A DNA stretch of 58,608 nucleotides from Microbispora triticiradicis (lineage in GTDB: Bacteria > Actinomycetota > Actinomycetes > Streptosporangiales > Streptosporangiaceae): NCBI GenBank assembly GCA_003260025.2, contig QFZU02000082.1:1-58608 (forward strand), read 5' to 3'. Made by a program: the position numbers and the translations under genes. The notes beneath the pieces were generated by a model. It worked only from the letters and a program-made list of their open reading frames with translations. It was not told the DNA's origin and ran no database searches. Every line of letters begins with the position of its first letter. Within the stretch, counting starts at the first letter, position 1. Of the stretch, positions 9,024 to 16,345 are shown piece by piece.

Positions 9024-9611
9024 TCAGCTCGTCACGATGCCGTGCAGGAGCAGGTCGATGAGCCTTGTGGCGAGGGCGGGTTCCTGCTCGGCGCCCGCCA
9101 TGTAGCTGATGCCGCCGAGCGCCATCAGGACGTCCTGGGGCTTCGCCTGTTTCCGCACGGCCCCGTGGCTCCTCCCGGCAGCGAGAAGGCGATCCACTGC
9201 TTCGGCGAGGTCGGCGCGGGTCTGCAGCCGCTCGCTGTCGTCGGTCAGCACCACACGGAGGGCGTCGGCCATGCCGTGCTTGGTGGCCATGAAGTCGATG
9301 AAGCGCTCCATCCAGGCACGTAGCGCGTCCACCGGGGGCAGCGAGGCCGCGAGCTCGGGCGCCGCCTCGCACAGGAGCCGCACCTCATGCCGATGCACCG
9401 CCTCGATCAGCAGTTCCTTGGACGGGAACCGGCGGTAGAGCGTGCCCACACCCACGCCGGCCTCGCGGGCGACGTCCTTGACCGAGGCGTCGGCTCCATC
9501 GCGGGCCAAGACGACTGCCGCGGCCCTGAGCAGACGGTCTTCGTTGCGCTTCGCGTCGGCCCGCAGCGGCCGGTGCCGCCGTACGGAGCCGTCCTCGCCA
9601 TCGTCGGCCAA
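9024..9611 (-). CDS. TetR family transcriptional regulator
   Basis: A 195-residue repressor. The N-terminal helix-turn-helix lies at about 43-63 (SVKDVAREAGVGVGTLYRRF), preceded by a basic arm and followed by an all-helical ligand/dimerisation domain. The start is taken as TTG 9611 because AAAGG lies seven bases before it on its strand; longer frames run into the operator region and lack a binding site. Divergent from an SDR oxidoreductase gene, with two palindromes between them, the usual arrangement of a TetR repressor controlling itself and its neighbour. Inducer unknown. Confidence 0.88.
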   Translation of the reverse strand: MADDGEDGSVRRHRPLRADAKRNEDRLLRAAAVVLARDGADASVKDVAREAGVGVGTLYRRFPSKELLIEAVHRHEVRLLCEAAPELAASLPPVDALRAWMERFIDFMATKHGMADALRVVLTDDSERLQTRADLAEAVDRLLAAGRSHGAVRKQAKPQDVLMALGGISYMAGAEQEPALATRLIDLLLHGIVTS

Positions 9612-9634
9612 TCCCCGCCCTTTCTCTCCCGCTT

Positions 9635-9658
9635 GTATCCGGAACCGGTTCCGGATAC
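9635..9658. promoter_or_regulatory. TetR operator 1: 24-bp perfect palindrome
   Basis: A perfect 24-bp palindrome with core CCGGAACCGGTTCCGG, flanked by GTAT and ATAC. It starts 24 bases upstream of the TetR TTG start, so a bound dimer would cover the promoter or leader of that gene. Size and symmetry fit a TetR-family operator. Confidence 0.65.
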
Positions 9659-9662
9659 GGTT

Positions 9663-9686
9663 ACAACCGGAACCGGTTCCGGATAA
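9663..9686. promoter_or_regulatory. TetR operator 2: second copy of the palindrome core
   Basis: A second copy with the identical 16-bp core CCGGAACCGGTTCCGG at 9667-9682 and only the right flank (ATAA-like) conserved. Its centre is 28 bp from that of operator 1. Paired sites suggest binding by two dimers or separate control of the two divergent genes. Confidence 0.6.
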
Positions 9687-9937
9687 GAGGCTACCGCGGC
9701 TCCGGGCCTCCCCGCGAGCGGCCGTGATCGGGCCGTCCGCCGCCGGACGCCATGGGCCGCTCCCCACCCCCGCCGACGTGGTGGTGAGCTCCGGCAGACC
9801 CGAGCAGGAAGCACTTTCCACAGCAGGCGGCAGGGCGCAGACACACCCACCGGGCCCTTCGAGGTCCGCAGCTGCGGACGGCCACAGCCCAGGGGCCCGC
9901 GAAGGCCACGACCACGACGACATCGGAGGAGAACACC

Positions 9938-10702
9938 ATGACCGGACGACTGCGGAACACCGTGGCGCTGGTGACCGGCGCCGGGAGCGGCATCGGCGCG
10001 GCGACCGCCCGCGGCCTCGCCGCGGAGGGCGCGGCGGTCGCCGTCCTCGGGCGGCGGCGCGGCAGGCTGGAGGAGGTCGCGGACAAGGTCCGGGCCGACG
10101 GCGGCACCGCCCTCGTCGTACAGGCCGACATCACCGATCGGCGGCAGGCCGCGGCGGCGGTGGAAAGCGTGGTGACCGAGCTCGGCCGCCTGGACACGCT
10201 CGTCAACAACGCCGGTTTCATGGGCATGGGGCAGGCCGCGGAATCCCCGCTCGAGGAGTGGGATCACATGCTCGCGGTCAACGTCCAGGGCCTGCTGTAC
10301 ACCACCCATGCCGCCCTGCCGCACCTCCTCCGCGCCGCGGAGGACTCCCCGCGGAAGGTTGCGGACCTGGTCAACATCAGTTCCACGGGGGGCAGGGTCG
10401 CCCGGCCCGGAACGGCCGTCTACAACCTGACGAAGTTCGGCGTCAACGGGTTCACTGAGGCCCTGCGGCAGGAGGTCGTGCGGAAGGGCCTCCGGGTGAG
10501 CGTGGTCGAGCCCGGCACGGTGGACACCGAGCTGAGCTCCCACCTCCGCGACGGCGTGCGACAGGCCGTGGAGCGCCAGATCGAGAACATGGAGTTGCTG
10601 CATCCGGAGGACATCGCCGACGCGGTCTCCTACATCGTCACCCGGGACCGTCGAGTCGCCGTCAACGAGATCCTCGTGCGCGCCGGCGAGCAGACCTGGT
10701 GA
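9938..10702 (+). CDS. SDR family NAD(P)-dependent oxidoreductase
   Basis: A classical short-chain dehydrogenase of 254 residues. Cofactor motif TGAGSGIG at 13-20, NNAG at 89-92, catalytic Ser147/148 in NISSTGG, and YNLTK with Tyr161 and Lys165. It resembles the broad cluster of SDRs annotated as 3-oxoacyl-ACP reductase-like or clavaldehyde-dehydrogenase-like; the substrate cannot be told. GGAGGAGA lies just before the ATG. Under probable control of the divergent TetR regulator. Confidence 0.9.
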   Translation: MTGRLRNTVALVTGAGSGIGAATARGLAAEGAAVAVLGRRRGRLEEVADKVRADGGTALVVQADITDRRQAAAAVESVVTELGRLDTLVNNAGFMGMGQAAESPLEEWDHMLAVNVQGLLYTTHAALPHLLRAAEDSPRKVADLVNISSTGGRVARPGTAVYNLTKFGVNGFTEALRQEVVRKGLRVSVVEPGTVDTELSSHLRDGVRQAVERQIENMELLHPEDIADAVSYIVTRDRRVAVNEILVRAGEQTW

Positions 10703-10961
10703 CGGGCCGCGCACCGCGACCCGCGGCCGCACCGAACCGCAAGATCACTGTCCGTGTCATGCCCGCTGTCCTCGCGCGTGGAGCGCACGGAGACGAAACC
10801 CCCGGCAAGAGCGGGCAAATTGTCGCTATCAACACCAGCAACCCCAGGAGGCCCGATAGAGGATAGAAAGGTCATTTTCGTAGTGACGTTCCCGCGGGTC
10901 GTCCGCGATCGGAGACATCTCGTCGCGGAGGCTCATCGGGAAGGATCACAGGGGAGGATCC

Positions 10962-11615
10962 ATGACCACGACCGAGGCGACACCGGGCCCGACGGCCGGA
11001 GGCACGACCACCACCCGGGCCCGGACATCCCGTGCCCGCACGACGACGCCCACGCCGCCCGCACCCGCACCCACGCCGCCCACACCCGGCCCGTCCATGG
11101 GCCCGGGGACCAAGGAGGAGCACCGGCCGCGACTGGACCTGGACCTGCCGTTCATGAGCCTCCAGCTTCGCACGCCCGAGATGCACCTGCCGCACGTCGG
11201 CCTGCCGCACATCAGCGGGCGGGAGGTCGGGCACGCCATGGACGTCGCCCGGACCTTCCTGCCGCCGCCGGAGCGCATCATGTACTACGGCGGCCTCGGC
11301 GCGCTCGCGGTCCTCGGCATCCTGGAGTGGCCGGTGGCGGCGGCCATCGGCGCGGGGACCATGATCGCCCAGCGGGCCAGGTCGCGTGAGCAGCGCTGGT
11401 CACCGCTCGGCGGACCGCAGCAGAAGGACACCCGGGGAGCGGCCACGCCCATGCCCACACCTGGGGCGACCACGCCGGGAATGCCCGGCGCGGGCGCCAT
11501 GGAGACCACCCCGGAAGCCGCCAAGCAGGTCACGGGGAGGCGGGCCGCGGCGAAGGGCGAGACGAAGACACCGGCCGCCGGCGCTGCCCGGCGCGCCAGG
11601 GCCACCACCAAGTAG
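10962..11615 (+). CDS. Thr/Pro-rich protein with one membrane segment, unknown function
   Basis: A 217-residue protein I cannot assign to a named family. Residues 1-50 are Thr/Pro-rich and disordered. A middle section has an LDLPFMSLQLRTPEMHLPHVGLPHI-like amphipathic stretch, then PPPERIMYYGGLGALAVLGILEWPVAAAIGAG at about 100-130, one or two membrane-embedded helices. The C-terminal 70 residues are Pro/Thr/Ala/Lys-rich and basic (ending RRARATTK), reminiscent of histone-H1-like tails. GGGGAGGATCC before ATG 10962 is a strong binding site and supports a real gene. Likely a membrane-anchored protein with a basic cytoplasmic tail; role unknown. Confidence 0.7.
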   Translation: MTTTEATPGPTAGGTTTTRARTSRARTTTPTPPAPAPTPPTPGPSMGPGTKEEHRPRLDLDLPFMSLQLRTPEMHLPHVGLPHISGREVGHAMDVARTFLPPPERIMYYGGLGALAVLGILEWPVAAAIGAGTMIAQRARSREQRWSPLGGPQQKDTRGAATPMPTPGATTPGMPGAGAMETTPEAAKQVTGRRAAAKGETKTPAAGAARRARATTK

Positions 11616-11760
11616 CCGCCGCCAGGGGCGAGCCCGCACAGGGCTCACACAGGGCCCACACAGGCTCACAGGGCTCATCACACAGAGCCGGCCGAGGAGC
11701 CCGTCCGGGACCTATCGCCACGGACAGGATGACACGGACGGGGCGGCACGGCCGGCAGAC

Positions 11761-11795
11761 GCCGCACGGGCACGACCGACAGGTGCCCGTGCGGC
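11761..11795 (+). terminator. Hairpin, 13-bp perfect stem
   Basis: Left arm 11761-11773 (GCCGCACGGGCAC), 9-base loop, right arm 11783-11795. There is no T-run, as is common in high-GC actinomycetes. It lies 145 bases after the Thr/Pro-rich gene and before the micro-ORFs, so probably a transcription terminator. The stretch between 11620 and 11690 also holds loose repeats of the type AGGGCTCACACAG. Confidence 0.55.
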
Positions 11796-11849
11796 CTCGC
11801 CCTGAGGCGCGTGATCAGGGAAGTATCCGGAACGGTCACCCGCTGTTCA

Positions 11850-11880
11850 CCAAACGGTAACCTTAACTACGCCCGTTTGG
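11850..11880 (+). promoter_or_regulatory. Inverted repeat just before the micro-ORF pair
   Basis: CCAAACGG at 11850-11857 and CCGTTTGG at 11873-11880 form an 8-bp stem around a 15-base AT-rich loop. The right arm abuts and partly overlaps the GGGAGG binding site (11879-11884) of the 16-residue ORF. It could be an operator, or an RNA hairpin that hides the ribosome binding site. Confidence 0.35.
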
Positions 11881-11887
11881 GAGGTTT

Positions 11888-11938
11888 ATGCGTCAGTCTT
11901 CCATAGAAGCCGATTTGTCCTACCGAGGTGCGAAGTGA
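11888..11938 (+). CDS. Micro-ORF of 16 residues, possible leader peptide
   Basis: ATG 11888 encodes MRQSSIEADLSYRGAK and stops at TGA 11936-11938. The ribosome binding site GGGAGG ends four bases before the ATG and is one of the best in the window. The stop overlaps the start of the 41-residue ORF (GTGA at 11935-11938), so the two would be translationally coupled. The peptide is hydrophilic with no family that I know. It may be a leader peptide whose translation opens or gates the next ORF. Evidence is the signal architecture only. Confidence 0.45.
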   Translation: MRQSSIEADLSYRGAK

Positions 11939-12060
11939 CTGAGTTCCTTGCCGCCGTTCTCTCCCGTGCGGCCCTCATGGTCCTGGAGGCGCTGCTCGTG
12001 CGTCTCGTCCATGCGCTCGTGACGTCGTCCTTCCGCGTCACGCTGCCACACGCGGCCTGA
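11935..12060 (+). CDS. Small amphipathic/hydrophobic protein, 41 residues
   Basis: GTG 11935 encodes a 41-residue protein starting VTEFLAAVLSRAALMVLEAL and ending in an Arg-containing tail. The first 30 residues form a continuous helix rich in Leu, Ala and Val with a few Arg and Glu, suggesting membrane association. CGAGGTG lies five to seven bases upstream. The start is embedded in the stop of the 16-residue ORF, and a hairpin terminator follows at 12096-12119, giving a compact transcription unit. Not recognised as a named family; I infer a real gene from the architecture. Confidence 0.55.
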   Translation: MTEFLAAVLSRAALMVLEALLVRLVHALVTSSFRVTLPHAA

Positions 12061-12095
12061 TCCCGGCCCGACCGGCCCACCGATCCGGGCCGAAG

Positions 12096-12119
12096 CCCCG
12101 GCGCCCCCGGCGCCCGGGG
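12096..12119 (+). terminator. GC-rich hairpin after the micro-ORF pair
   Basis: A 6-bp inner stem GGCGCC/GGCGCC (12100-12105 with 12109-12114) extends by four C-G pairs across a one-base bulge (CCCC 12096-12099 with GGGG 12116-12119) and is followed by TCTTGAT. Probable terminator of the micro-ORF transcript, 36 bases past its stop. Confidence 0.5.
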
Positions 12120-12395
12120 TCTTGATCGACAGTTACCCCCGGCCACCCGCGGCGACTTCACGCGGGCGTTCCCCGAGGTCTCACAGCGATCTCGCGGGGA
12201 TGATCTCAGGAGATCCGGACGGATCTCAGGGGATGCCGCAGGGTCCCCACAGGGGAACCCCGCGCACGGGGACGAGAGCGCCGGTGGCGTCGCCCCGGCT
12301 CAGCGTGATCGCCCTCGTCCCCGCACCGGTGACGGCCGCGACCCCTCCCCCACGGAGGGCCCGGCGCCCCGTCACCTCACGCACGATCGCGCGGG
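12120..12395. other. Stretch without a gene
   Basis: No coding region supported. It contains several near-repeats of GATCTCAGG/GATCTCGCGG around 12177-12232 and a GGGTCCCC/GGGGAACCCC inverted repeat near 12241-12263, possibly the terminator zone of the convergent CsbD-like gene. Confidence 0.4.
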
Positions 12396-12590
12396 TCAGT
12401 CCTTGAAGGCGTCCTTGACCTTGCCGGCCGCGTCCTTCACCTTCTCGCCCGCCTGCTTGATGTGGCTCTTCGACTGGTCGGCCTGACCCTCGGCCTCGAG
12501 GCGCTCGTCGTCGGTGACCTTGCCGAGCCCCTCCTTGGCCTTGCCGGTGATCTCTTCCGACTTGTTACGGAACTTGTCCTCCGTACCCAT
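12396..12590 (-). CDS. CsbD family stress protein
   Basis: A 64-residue, very hydrophilic helical protein: MGTEDKFRNKSEEITGKAKE, then LGKVTDDERLEAEGQADQSK and a Lys/Ala/Asp-rich tail. The KxEEixGKxKEGxGKxTxDExLExEGxxDQ pattern is the CsbD family, induced by general stress in many bacteria with unknown biochemical role. ATG 12590 is chosen because GAGGGG lies seven bases upstream; a longer frame adds 23 residues that do not fit the family. Divergent from the SPW-repeat gene, also a stress/envelope type. Confidence 0.88.
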   Translation of the reverse strand: MGTEDKFRNKSEEITGKAKEGLGKVTDDERLEAEGQADQSKSHIKQAGEKVKDAAGKVKDAFKD

Positions 12591-12759
12591 GTGGTTACCC
12601 CTCTCGGTCGCAGAGCTGACGACCACCCCTCTTTCCGCTGGTGGAGGGGCTAAACGCATCCTGGCCGACGCTCAGTCACCAAACCGGGAAAAGGGGACGA
12701 AACGGGCGTACGCTAGAAATAAGGACTACAGCACACGCCTTTGAAGGGTGGTGTGAGGC

Positions 12760-13215
12760 ATGACACACGGTGCCGACATCGGGACGCATCCCGACATCAT
12801 GCAGATGCGGGCCCGATACGAGGCCGCCGCGGCGAATCCCGCCGCGCAGCTGGCCGATGGTCTGACGCTCCTGAGCGGGCTGTATCTGGCGTTGTCACCC
12901 TGGATCGTCGGATTCAGCGGCACGCGGACTCCGCTCGCGGTGAACAACCTCGTCACCGGTCTCGCCGTGGCGCTCCTGGCGATGGGTTACAGCTCGGCGT
13001 TCGGGCGCACCTACGGAATCTCCTGGGTCGCCCCGCTGCTCGGTATCTGGACCATCATCGCCCCCTGGGTCATCCGGGGAGGCATGGCGACCACCTCCAC
13101 GATCATCAGCAACGTGGTCGTGGGCGCGCTCATCCTGCTGTTCGGCCTCGCCACCATGCGGTTCGGCATGATGGAGCGCGAGCGGCCCGGCGGCTTCCGC
13201 ACGCCGGCGCACTGA
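12760..13215 (+). CDS. SPW repeat membrane protein
   Basis: A 151-residue membrane protein with four predicted helices. Two SPW-type motifs are visible: LSPWIVGF at about 46-53 and the degenerate IAPWVIRG at about 100-107, each starting a repeat of about 50 residues. A cytoplasmic N-terminus (HPDIMQMRARYEA) precedes helix one. A paralogue with the same layout lies on the - strand at 46832-47299. Function unknown; the family is common in actinobacteria and rhizobia. Confidence 0.85.
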   Translation: MTHGADIGTHPDIMQMRARYEAAAANPAAQLADGLTLLSGLYLALSPWIVGFSGTRTPLAVNNLVTGLAVALLAMGYSSAFGRTYGISWVAPLLGIWTIIAPWVIRGGMATTSTIISNVVVGALILLFGLATMRFGMMERERPGGFRTPAH

Positions 13216-13329
13216 GCCGGCACTCCGAGCCAACGGAGCGCGGGTGCGTGGTTGTCACAGGCGCCGGTTACTCTCGTCGGAGTCGCGACACACAGGTCGG
13301 ACTCACACAGGCGAGAGGACGGTGCGCGC

Positions 13330-14292
13330 GTGACGACCACGGCTCCCGTCGCGGGTCCGGTGGACTTCGCGGCCTACGGTGACTACACGGTGAAGGCGGC
13401 CACCAGGCCGGACGGGTCGTTCGCGCGGCCGCTCTACCGGTTCCGCGACCGCGTCACGGCCGACGGCGACGGCGGCTTTCCCGCCGAGCCCGGCCGCTAC
13501 CACCTGTACGTCTCGCTGGCCTGCCCGTGGGCGCACCGCTCGGTGATCGTGCGCGCGCTTCTCGGGCTGGAGGACGTCGTCTCGATGTCCGTCGTCGATC
13601 CCGTGCGCGACGGGCGCGGCTGGGCGTTCCGCGAGGGCCCGGGGCACGGGCCCGACGAGCTCAACGGGTTCACCCTGCTCCGGGAGGCGTACGAGGCGAC
13701 CGAGCCCGGCTACGACGGCCACGTGTCGGTCCCGGTGCTGTGGGACCGCCGCACCGGGCGGATCGTCAGCAACAACTTCCCCGACATCAGCCTCGACCTG
13801 GGCCAGGCGTTCGGCCGGTGGGCCCGGCCGGATGTCGATCTCTACCCCGAGGACCTGCGGGCCGAGATCGACGCGCTCAACGAGCGCGTGTACGCCGACG
13901 TCAACAACGGCGTGTACAAGTGCGGCTTCGCCGAGAGCCAGGAGGCGTACGACTCGGCGGTCACGGCGCTCTTCGCGGCGCTCGGCGAACTCGACGAGCG
14001 CCTGGCCGGCCGCCGCTACCTGTTCGGCGACCGGATCACCGAGGCCGACGTGCGCCTGTGGGTCACGCTCGTCCGCTTCGACACCGTCTACGTGACCCAC
14101 TTCAAGGCCAACATCCGCCGTCTGTCCGACCACCCCAACCTCTGGCGCTACACCCGCGACCTCTATGCCGATCCCGCCTTCGGCGGCACGACGGACTTCG
14201 GCCACATCAAGCGCCACTACTACGGCACCCATCCCAAGATCAATCCGCTGCGCATCGTGCCCGCGGGGCCGGTCATCGACTGGTCCCTGTAG
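13330..14292 (+). CDS. Glutathionyl-hydroquinone reductase-like glutathione transferase
   Basis: A 320-residue xi-class glutathione-transferase-like protein (YqjG/ECM4 family). An N-terminal thioredoxin-like domain carries SLACPWAHR with the presumed catalytic Cys65. A long loop with the VSVPVLWDRRTGRIVSNN segment (Val-Pro in the thiol-binding position) follows, then a helical domain with NNGVYKCGFAESQEAYD and ADVRLWVTLVRFD, both family hallmarks. In actinobacteria the thiol partner may be mycothiol rather than glutathione; that is inference. The GTG at 13330 is preferred to an upstream ATG at 13252 because the added residues do not fit the family. Confidence 0.9.
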   Translation: MTTTAPVAGPVDFAAYGDYTVKAATRPDGSFARPLYRFRDRVTADGDGGFPAEPGRYHLYVSLACPWAHRSVIVRALLGLEDVVSMSVVDPVRDGRGWAFREGPGHGPDELNGFTLLREAYEATEPGYDGHVSVPVLWDRRTGRIVSNNFPDISLDLGQAFGRWARPDVDLYPEDLRAEIDALNERVYADVNNGVYKCGFAESQEAYDSAVTALFAALGELDERLAGRRYLFGDRITEADVRLWVTLVRFDTVYVTHFKANIRRLSDHPNLWRYTRDLYADPAFGGTTDFGHIKRHYYGTHPKINPLRIVPAGPVIDWSL

Positions 14293-14364
14293 GCCGCCGC
14301 CGGCCCGGCCGTGGCTCGGTGCCGGGGCCTGCCCGGCCGCCGCTTTGACGTATCGACCCGGTTT

Positions 14365-14378
14365 CCCGAATAATCGGG
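14365..14378 (+). terminator. Short hairpin CCCGA-ATAA-TCGGG
   Basis: A 5-bp stem with a 4-base loop, 73 bases past the transferase stop and just before the riboswitch. It may end the upstream transcript; weak without a T-run. Confidence 0.3.
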
Positions 14379-14383
14379 CGTAG

Positions 14384-14490
14384 TTCGAGGGGGAGTACCC
14401 GGCTTCCCGCAGCGTCGTCATCACGGCCGCCGACCTGAGGCGTCCCGGCGCGGGGGTCACCGTATCCGGTGGCACGGGGAGACCGTCGAC
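14384..14490 (+). promoter_or_regulatory. Probable yybP-ykoY (Mn2+) riboswitch upstream of terC
   Basis: The 236-base leader of the TerC gene carries the conserved elements of the yybP-ykoY aptamer in order: GGGGGAGTA (14389-14397), GTCGTCA (14414-14420) followed by an ACGGC/GCCG-rich stem and CCGGC, then a hairpin, and finally GGGGAGACC (14476-14484). Outer arms TCGA-GG (14385-14390) and CC-GTCGA (14483-14489) can close the P1 helix with one bulge. The class senses Mn2+ and often controls TerC, Alx and MntP transporters, so the context agrees. Boundaries are by eye. Confidence 0.75.
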
Positions 14491-14528
14491 CTGCCGATTC
14501 CGCCGTGCGCGGTTGTGGGGGTTGACGT

Positions 14529-15440
14529 ATGTCCGTTCCTCTGTGGGCCTGGGCCGCCGTTCTGGCGGTCATCCTTGTCATGCTGGCCGTCGATCTTTAT
14601 GCCCATCGCAGCGCCCATGTCGTGCGGTTCCGCGAGGCGCTGGCCTGGTCGGGCGTGTGGATCGTCCTCGGCCTCGGCTTCGGAGCCATCGTCTGGCTGA
14701 CCTGGGGGCCCGAGGCCGGCGGCGAGTACCTGGCCGGTTACCTGATCGAGAAGTCGCTGGCCGTCGACAACGTGTTCGTGTTCGCGCTGCTGTTCTCCTT
14801 CTTCGCGGTCCCCCGCGAACTGGAGCATCGCGTGCTGTTCTTCGGCGTGCTGGGCGCGCTGGTCTTCCGCGCGCTGTTCATCGGCGCGGGCGCCGTGCTG
14901 CTCGGCCGCTTCCACTGGATCCTGTACGTCTTCGGCGCCTTCCTGCTCTACACGGGCGTGAAGATGGCCAGGCACGCCGCGATCGAGGTGCATCCCGAGC
15001 GCAACCCCGTGCTGCGCGCCATGCGGCGGGTGATGCCCGTCACCGACGCCTTCCAGGGGTCGCGGTTCCTCGTCCGGCAGGACGGCCGGTGGGCCGCCAC
15101 GCCGCTGCTGGCCGTACTGGTCGCCGTCGAGACCACCGACATCGTCTTCGCCGTCGACTCGATCCCCGCCATCTTCGCGGTCACCTCAGAGCCGTTCCTC
15201 GTCTTCACCTCCAACGCGTTCGCGATCCTCGGGCTAAGGGCGATGTACTTCCTGCTGGCCGGGGCCATGCACCGGTTCGGCTACCTCAGGTACGGGCTCG
15301 CCGCGATCCTCGTGTTCGTGGGGGCGAAGATGCTCCTGGCCGACCTCTACGCGATCCCCGTCTGGCTGTCACTGGTGGTGATCTTCGCCTGTCTCGCGAT
15401 CTCCGTGGGGGCGAGCCATTACCGTACGCGTAGGGGTTGA
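14529..15440 (+). CDS. TerC/Alx family membrane protein, probable Mn2+ exporter
   Basis: A 303-residue polytopic protein with about nine hydrophobic helices. Family landmarks are visible: AVDLYAHR in helix one, GYLIEKSLAVDNVFVFALLF with the paired acidic residues, and the second-half echo ETTDIVFAVDSIPAIFAVT. These intramembrane acidic clusters bind metal. TerC/Alx proteins export Mn2+ and some insert with Sec; historically they were linked to tellurium resistance. The Mn2+ riboswitch in its leader supports the manganese role. No other ter genes lie nearby, so a tellurite operon is unlikely. Confidence 0.93.
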   Translation: MSVPLWAWAAVLAVILVMLAVDLYAHRSAHVVRFREALAWSGVWIVLGLGFGAIVWLTWGPEAGGEYLAGYLIEKSLAVDNVFVFALLFSFFAVPRELEHRVLFFGVLGALVFRALFIGAGAVLLGRFHWILYVFGAFLLYTGVKMARHAAIEVHPERNPVLRAMRRVMPVTDAFQGSRFLVRQDGRWAATPLLAVLVAVETTDIVFAVDSIPAIFAVTSEPFLVFTSNAFAILGLRAMYFLLAGAMHRFGYLRYGLAAILVFVGAKMLLADLYAIPVWLSLVVIFACLAISVGASHYRTRRG

Positions 15441-15517
15441 TCGATCTTCCCCTGCCCCTCCGCCGATATGTACCCTCCTGTCCAGGGGAGCCGGCGGGCG
15501 GTGGGAGGACTCGGCAA

Positions 15518-16345
15518 GTGACGGGCTTGTACGCCATCAGCGATCTGCACGTCGCCCACGACGAGAACCGCGAGATCGTCGAGAACCTCCGTCCGGAGTC
15601 GGACGGCGACTGGCTCGTCGTGGCCGGCGACGTGGCGGAGACCCCGGCCAACATCGAGTGGGCGCTGGCCACGCTGGCGCGGCGGTTCGCGAGAGTCGTC
15701 TGGGCTCCCGGCAACCACGAACTGTGGACCACCCCGACCGACCCGGTGCAACTGCGGGGCGTCGCCCGATACGAGCGCCTTGTCCAGATCTGCCGTGACC
15801 TCGGGGTGCTCACGCCCGAGGATCCGTACGCGGTGTGGGAGAGCGAGGAGGGGCCGGTCACGGTGGCCCCGCTGTTCCTCCTCTACGACTACACCTTCCG
15901 TCCCGACGGCACCGCGACCAAGGAGACGGCCCTGGCCCGGGCCTACGAGGCCGGCGTCGTGTGCACCGACGAATACCTCCTGCACCCCGATCCGCACCCC
16001 ACCCGCGACGCCTGGTGCGAGGCACGGCTGGCCGAGACCGAGCGTCGCCTCGCCGGCGTCGGCGGCCCGGTCGTGCTGGTCAACCACTTCCCGCTGGTCC
16101 GGGAGCCGACCCGGATCCTGCGGTATCCCGAGTTCGCGCTGTGGTGCGGCACCGAGCGCACCGCCGACTGGCACGTGCGCTACCGGGCCTCCGCCGTGGT
16201 CTACGGCCACCTGCACATCCCCCGGACGACCTGGCACGACGGCGTACGCTTCGAGGAGGTCTCGCTGGGCTATCCACGCGAGTGGCGCGGTCGCCCGGCG
16301 GGGCCGGCGCGCCCGCGTCTGGTGCTCGCCGGGGCGGCCCGGTGA
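15518..16345 (+). CDS. Metallophosphoesterase, probable phosphopantetheine hydrolase (PptH-like)
   Basis: A 275-residue calcineurin-type phosphoesterase. Two-metal ligands are intact: SDLH (D9, H11), GDV (D38), GNHE (N66, H67), then NHF and GHLH near the C-terminus. It overlaps the next gene, a phosphopantetheinyl transferase, by GTGA. In Mycobacterium tuberculosis the same pair exists as pptH-pptT, where PptH removes 4'-phosphopantetheine from carrier proteins and so opposes PptT. I infer the same role here from fold plus linkage. The GTG at 15518 has GGGAGG nine bases upstream; an ATG at 15437 would add 27 unrelated residues. Confidence 0.82.
   Translation: MTGLYAISDLHVAHDENREIVENLRPESDGDWLVVAGDVAETPANIEWALATLARRFARVVWAPGNHELWTTPTDPVQLRGVARYERLVQICRDLGVLTPEDPYAVWESEEGPVTVAPLFLLYDYTFRPDGTATKETALARAYEAGVVCTDEYLLHPDPHPTRDAWCEARLAETERRLAGVGGPVVLVNHFPLVREPTRILRYPEFALWCGTERTADWHVRYRASAVVYGHLHIPRTTWHDGVRFEEVSLGYPREWRGRPAGPARPRLVLAGAAR

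Larger units (their letters stand above)
9612..9937. other. Divergent intergenic region between TetR and SDR genes
   Basis: A 326-base stretch with no gene I can support. It holds the two TetR-type palindromes at 9635-9686, next to the TetR start, and a longer GC-rich leader before the SDR gene that ends in a good binding site (GGAGGAGAACACC before ATG 9938). The long distance from operators to the SDR start implies a 5' untranslated leader of up to about 250 bases if transcription starts near the palindromes. Confidence 0.6.

Noticed and set aside
10759-10866. 35-codon ORF before the Thr/Pro-rich gene
   Set aside because: No binding site before the ATG, no helical or membrane character, no family. 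Its overlap with a probable leader or promoter makes it unlikely to be a gene.
14529-15440. TerC as part of a tellurite-resistance operon
   Set aside because: No terB, terD, terE or terZ genes are adjacent. The Mn2+ riboswitch-like leader fits a manganese transporter better.
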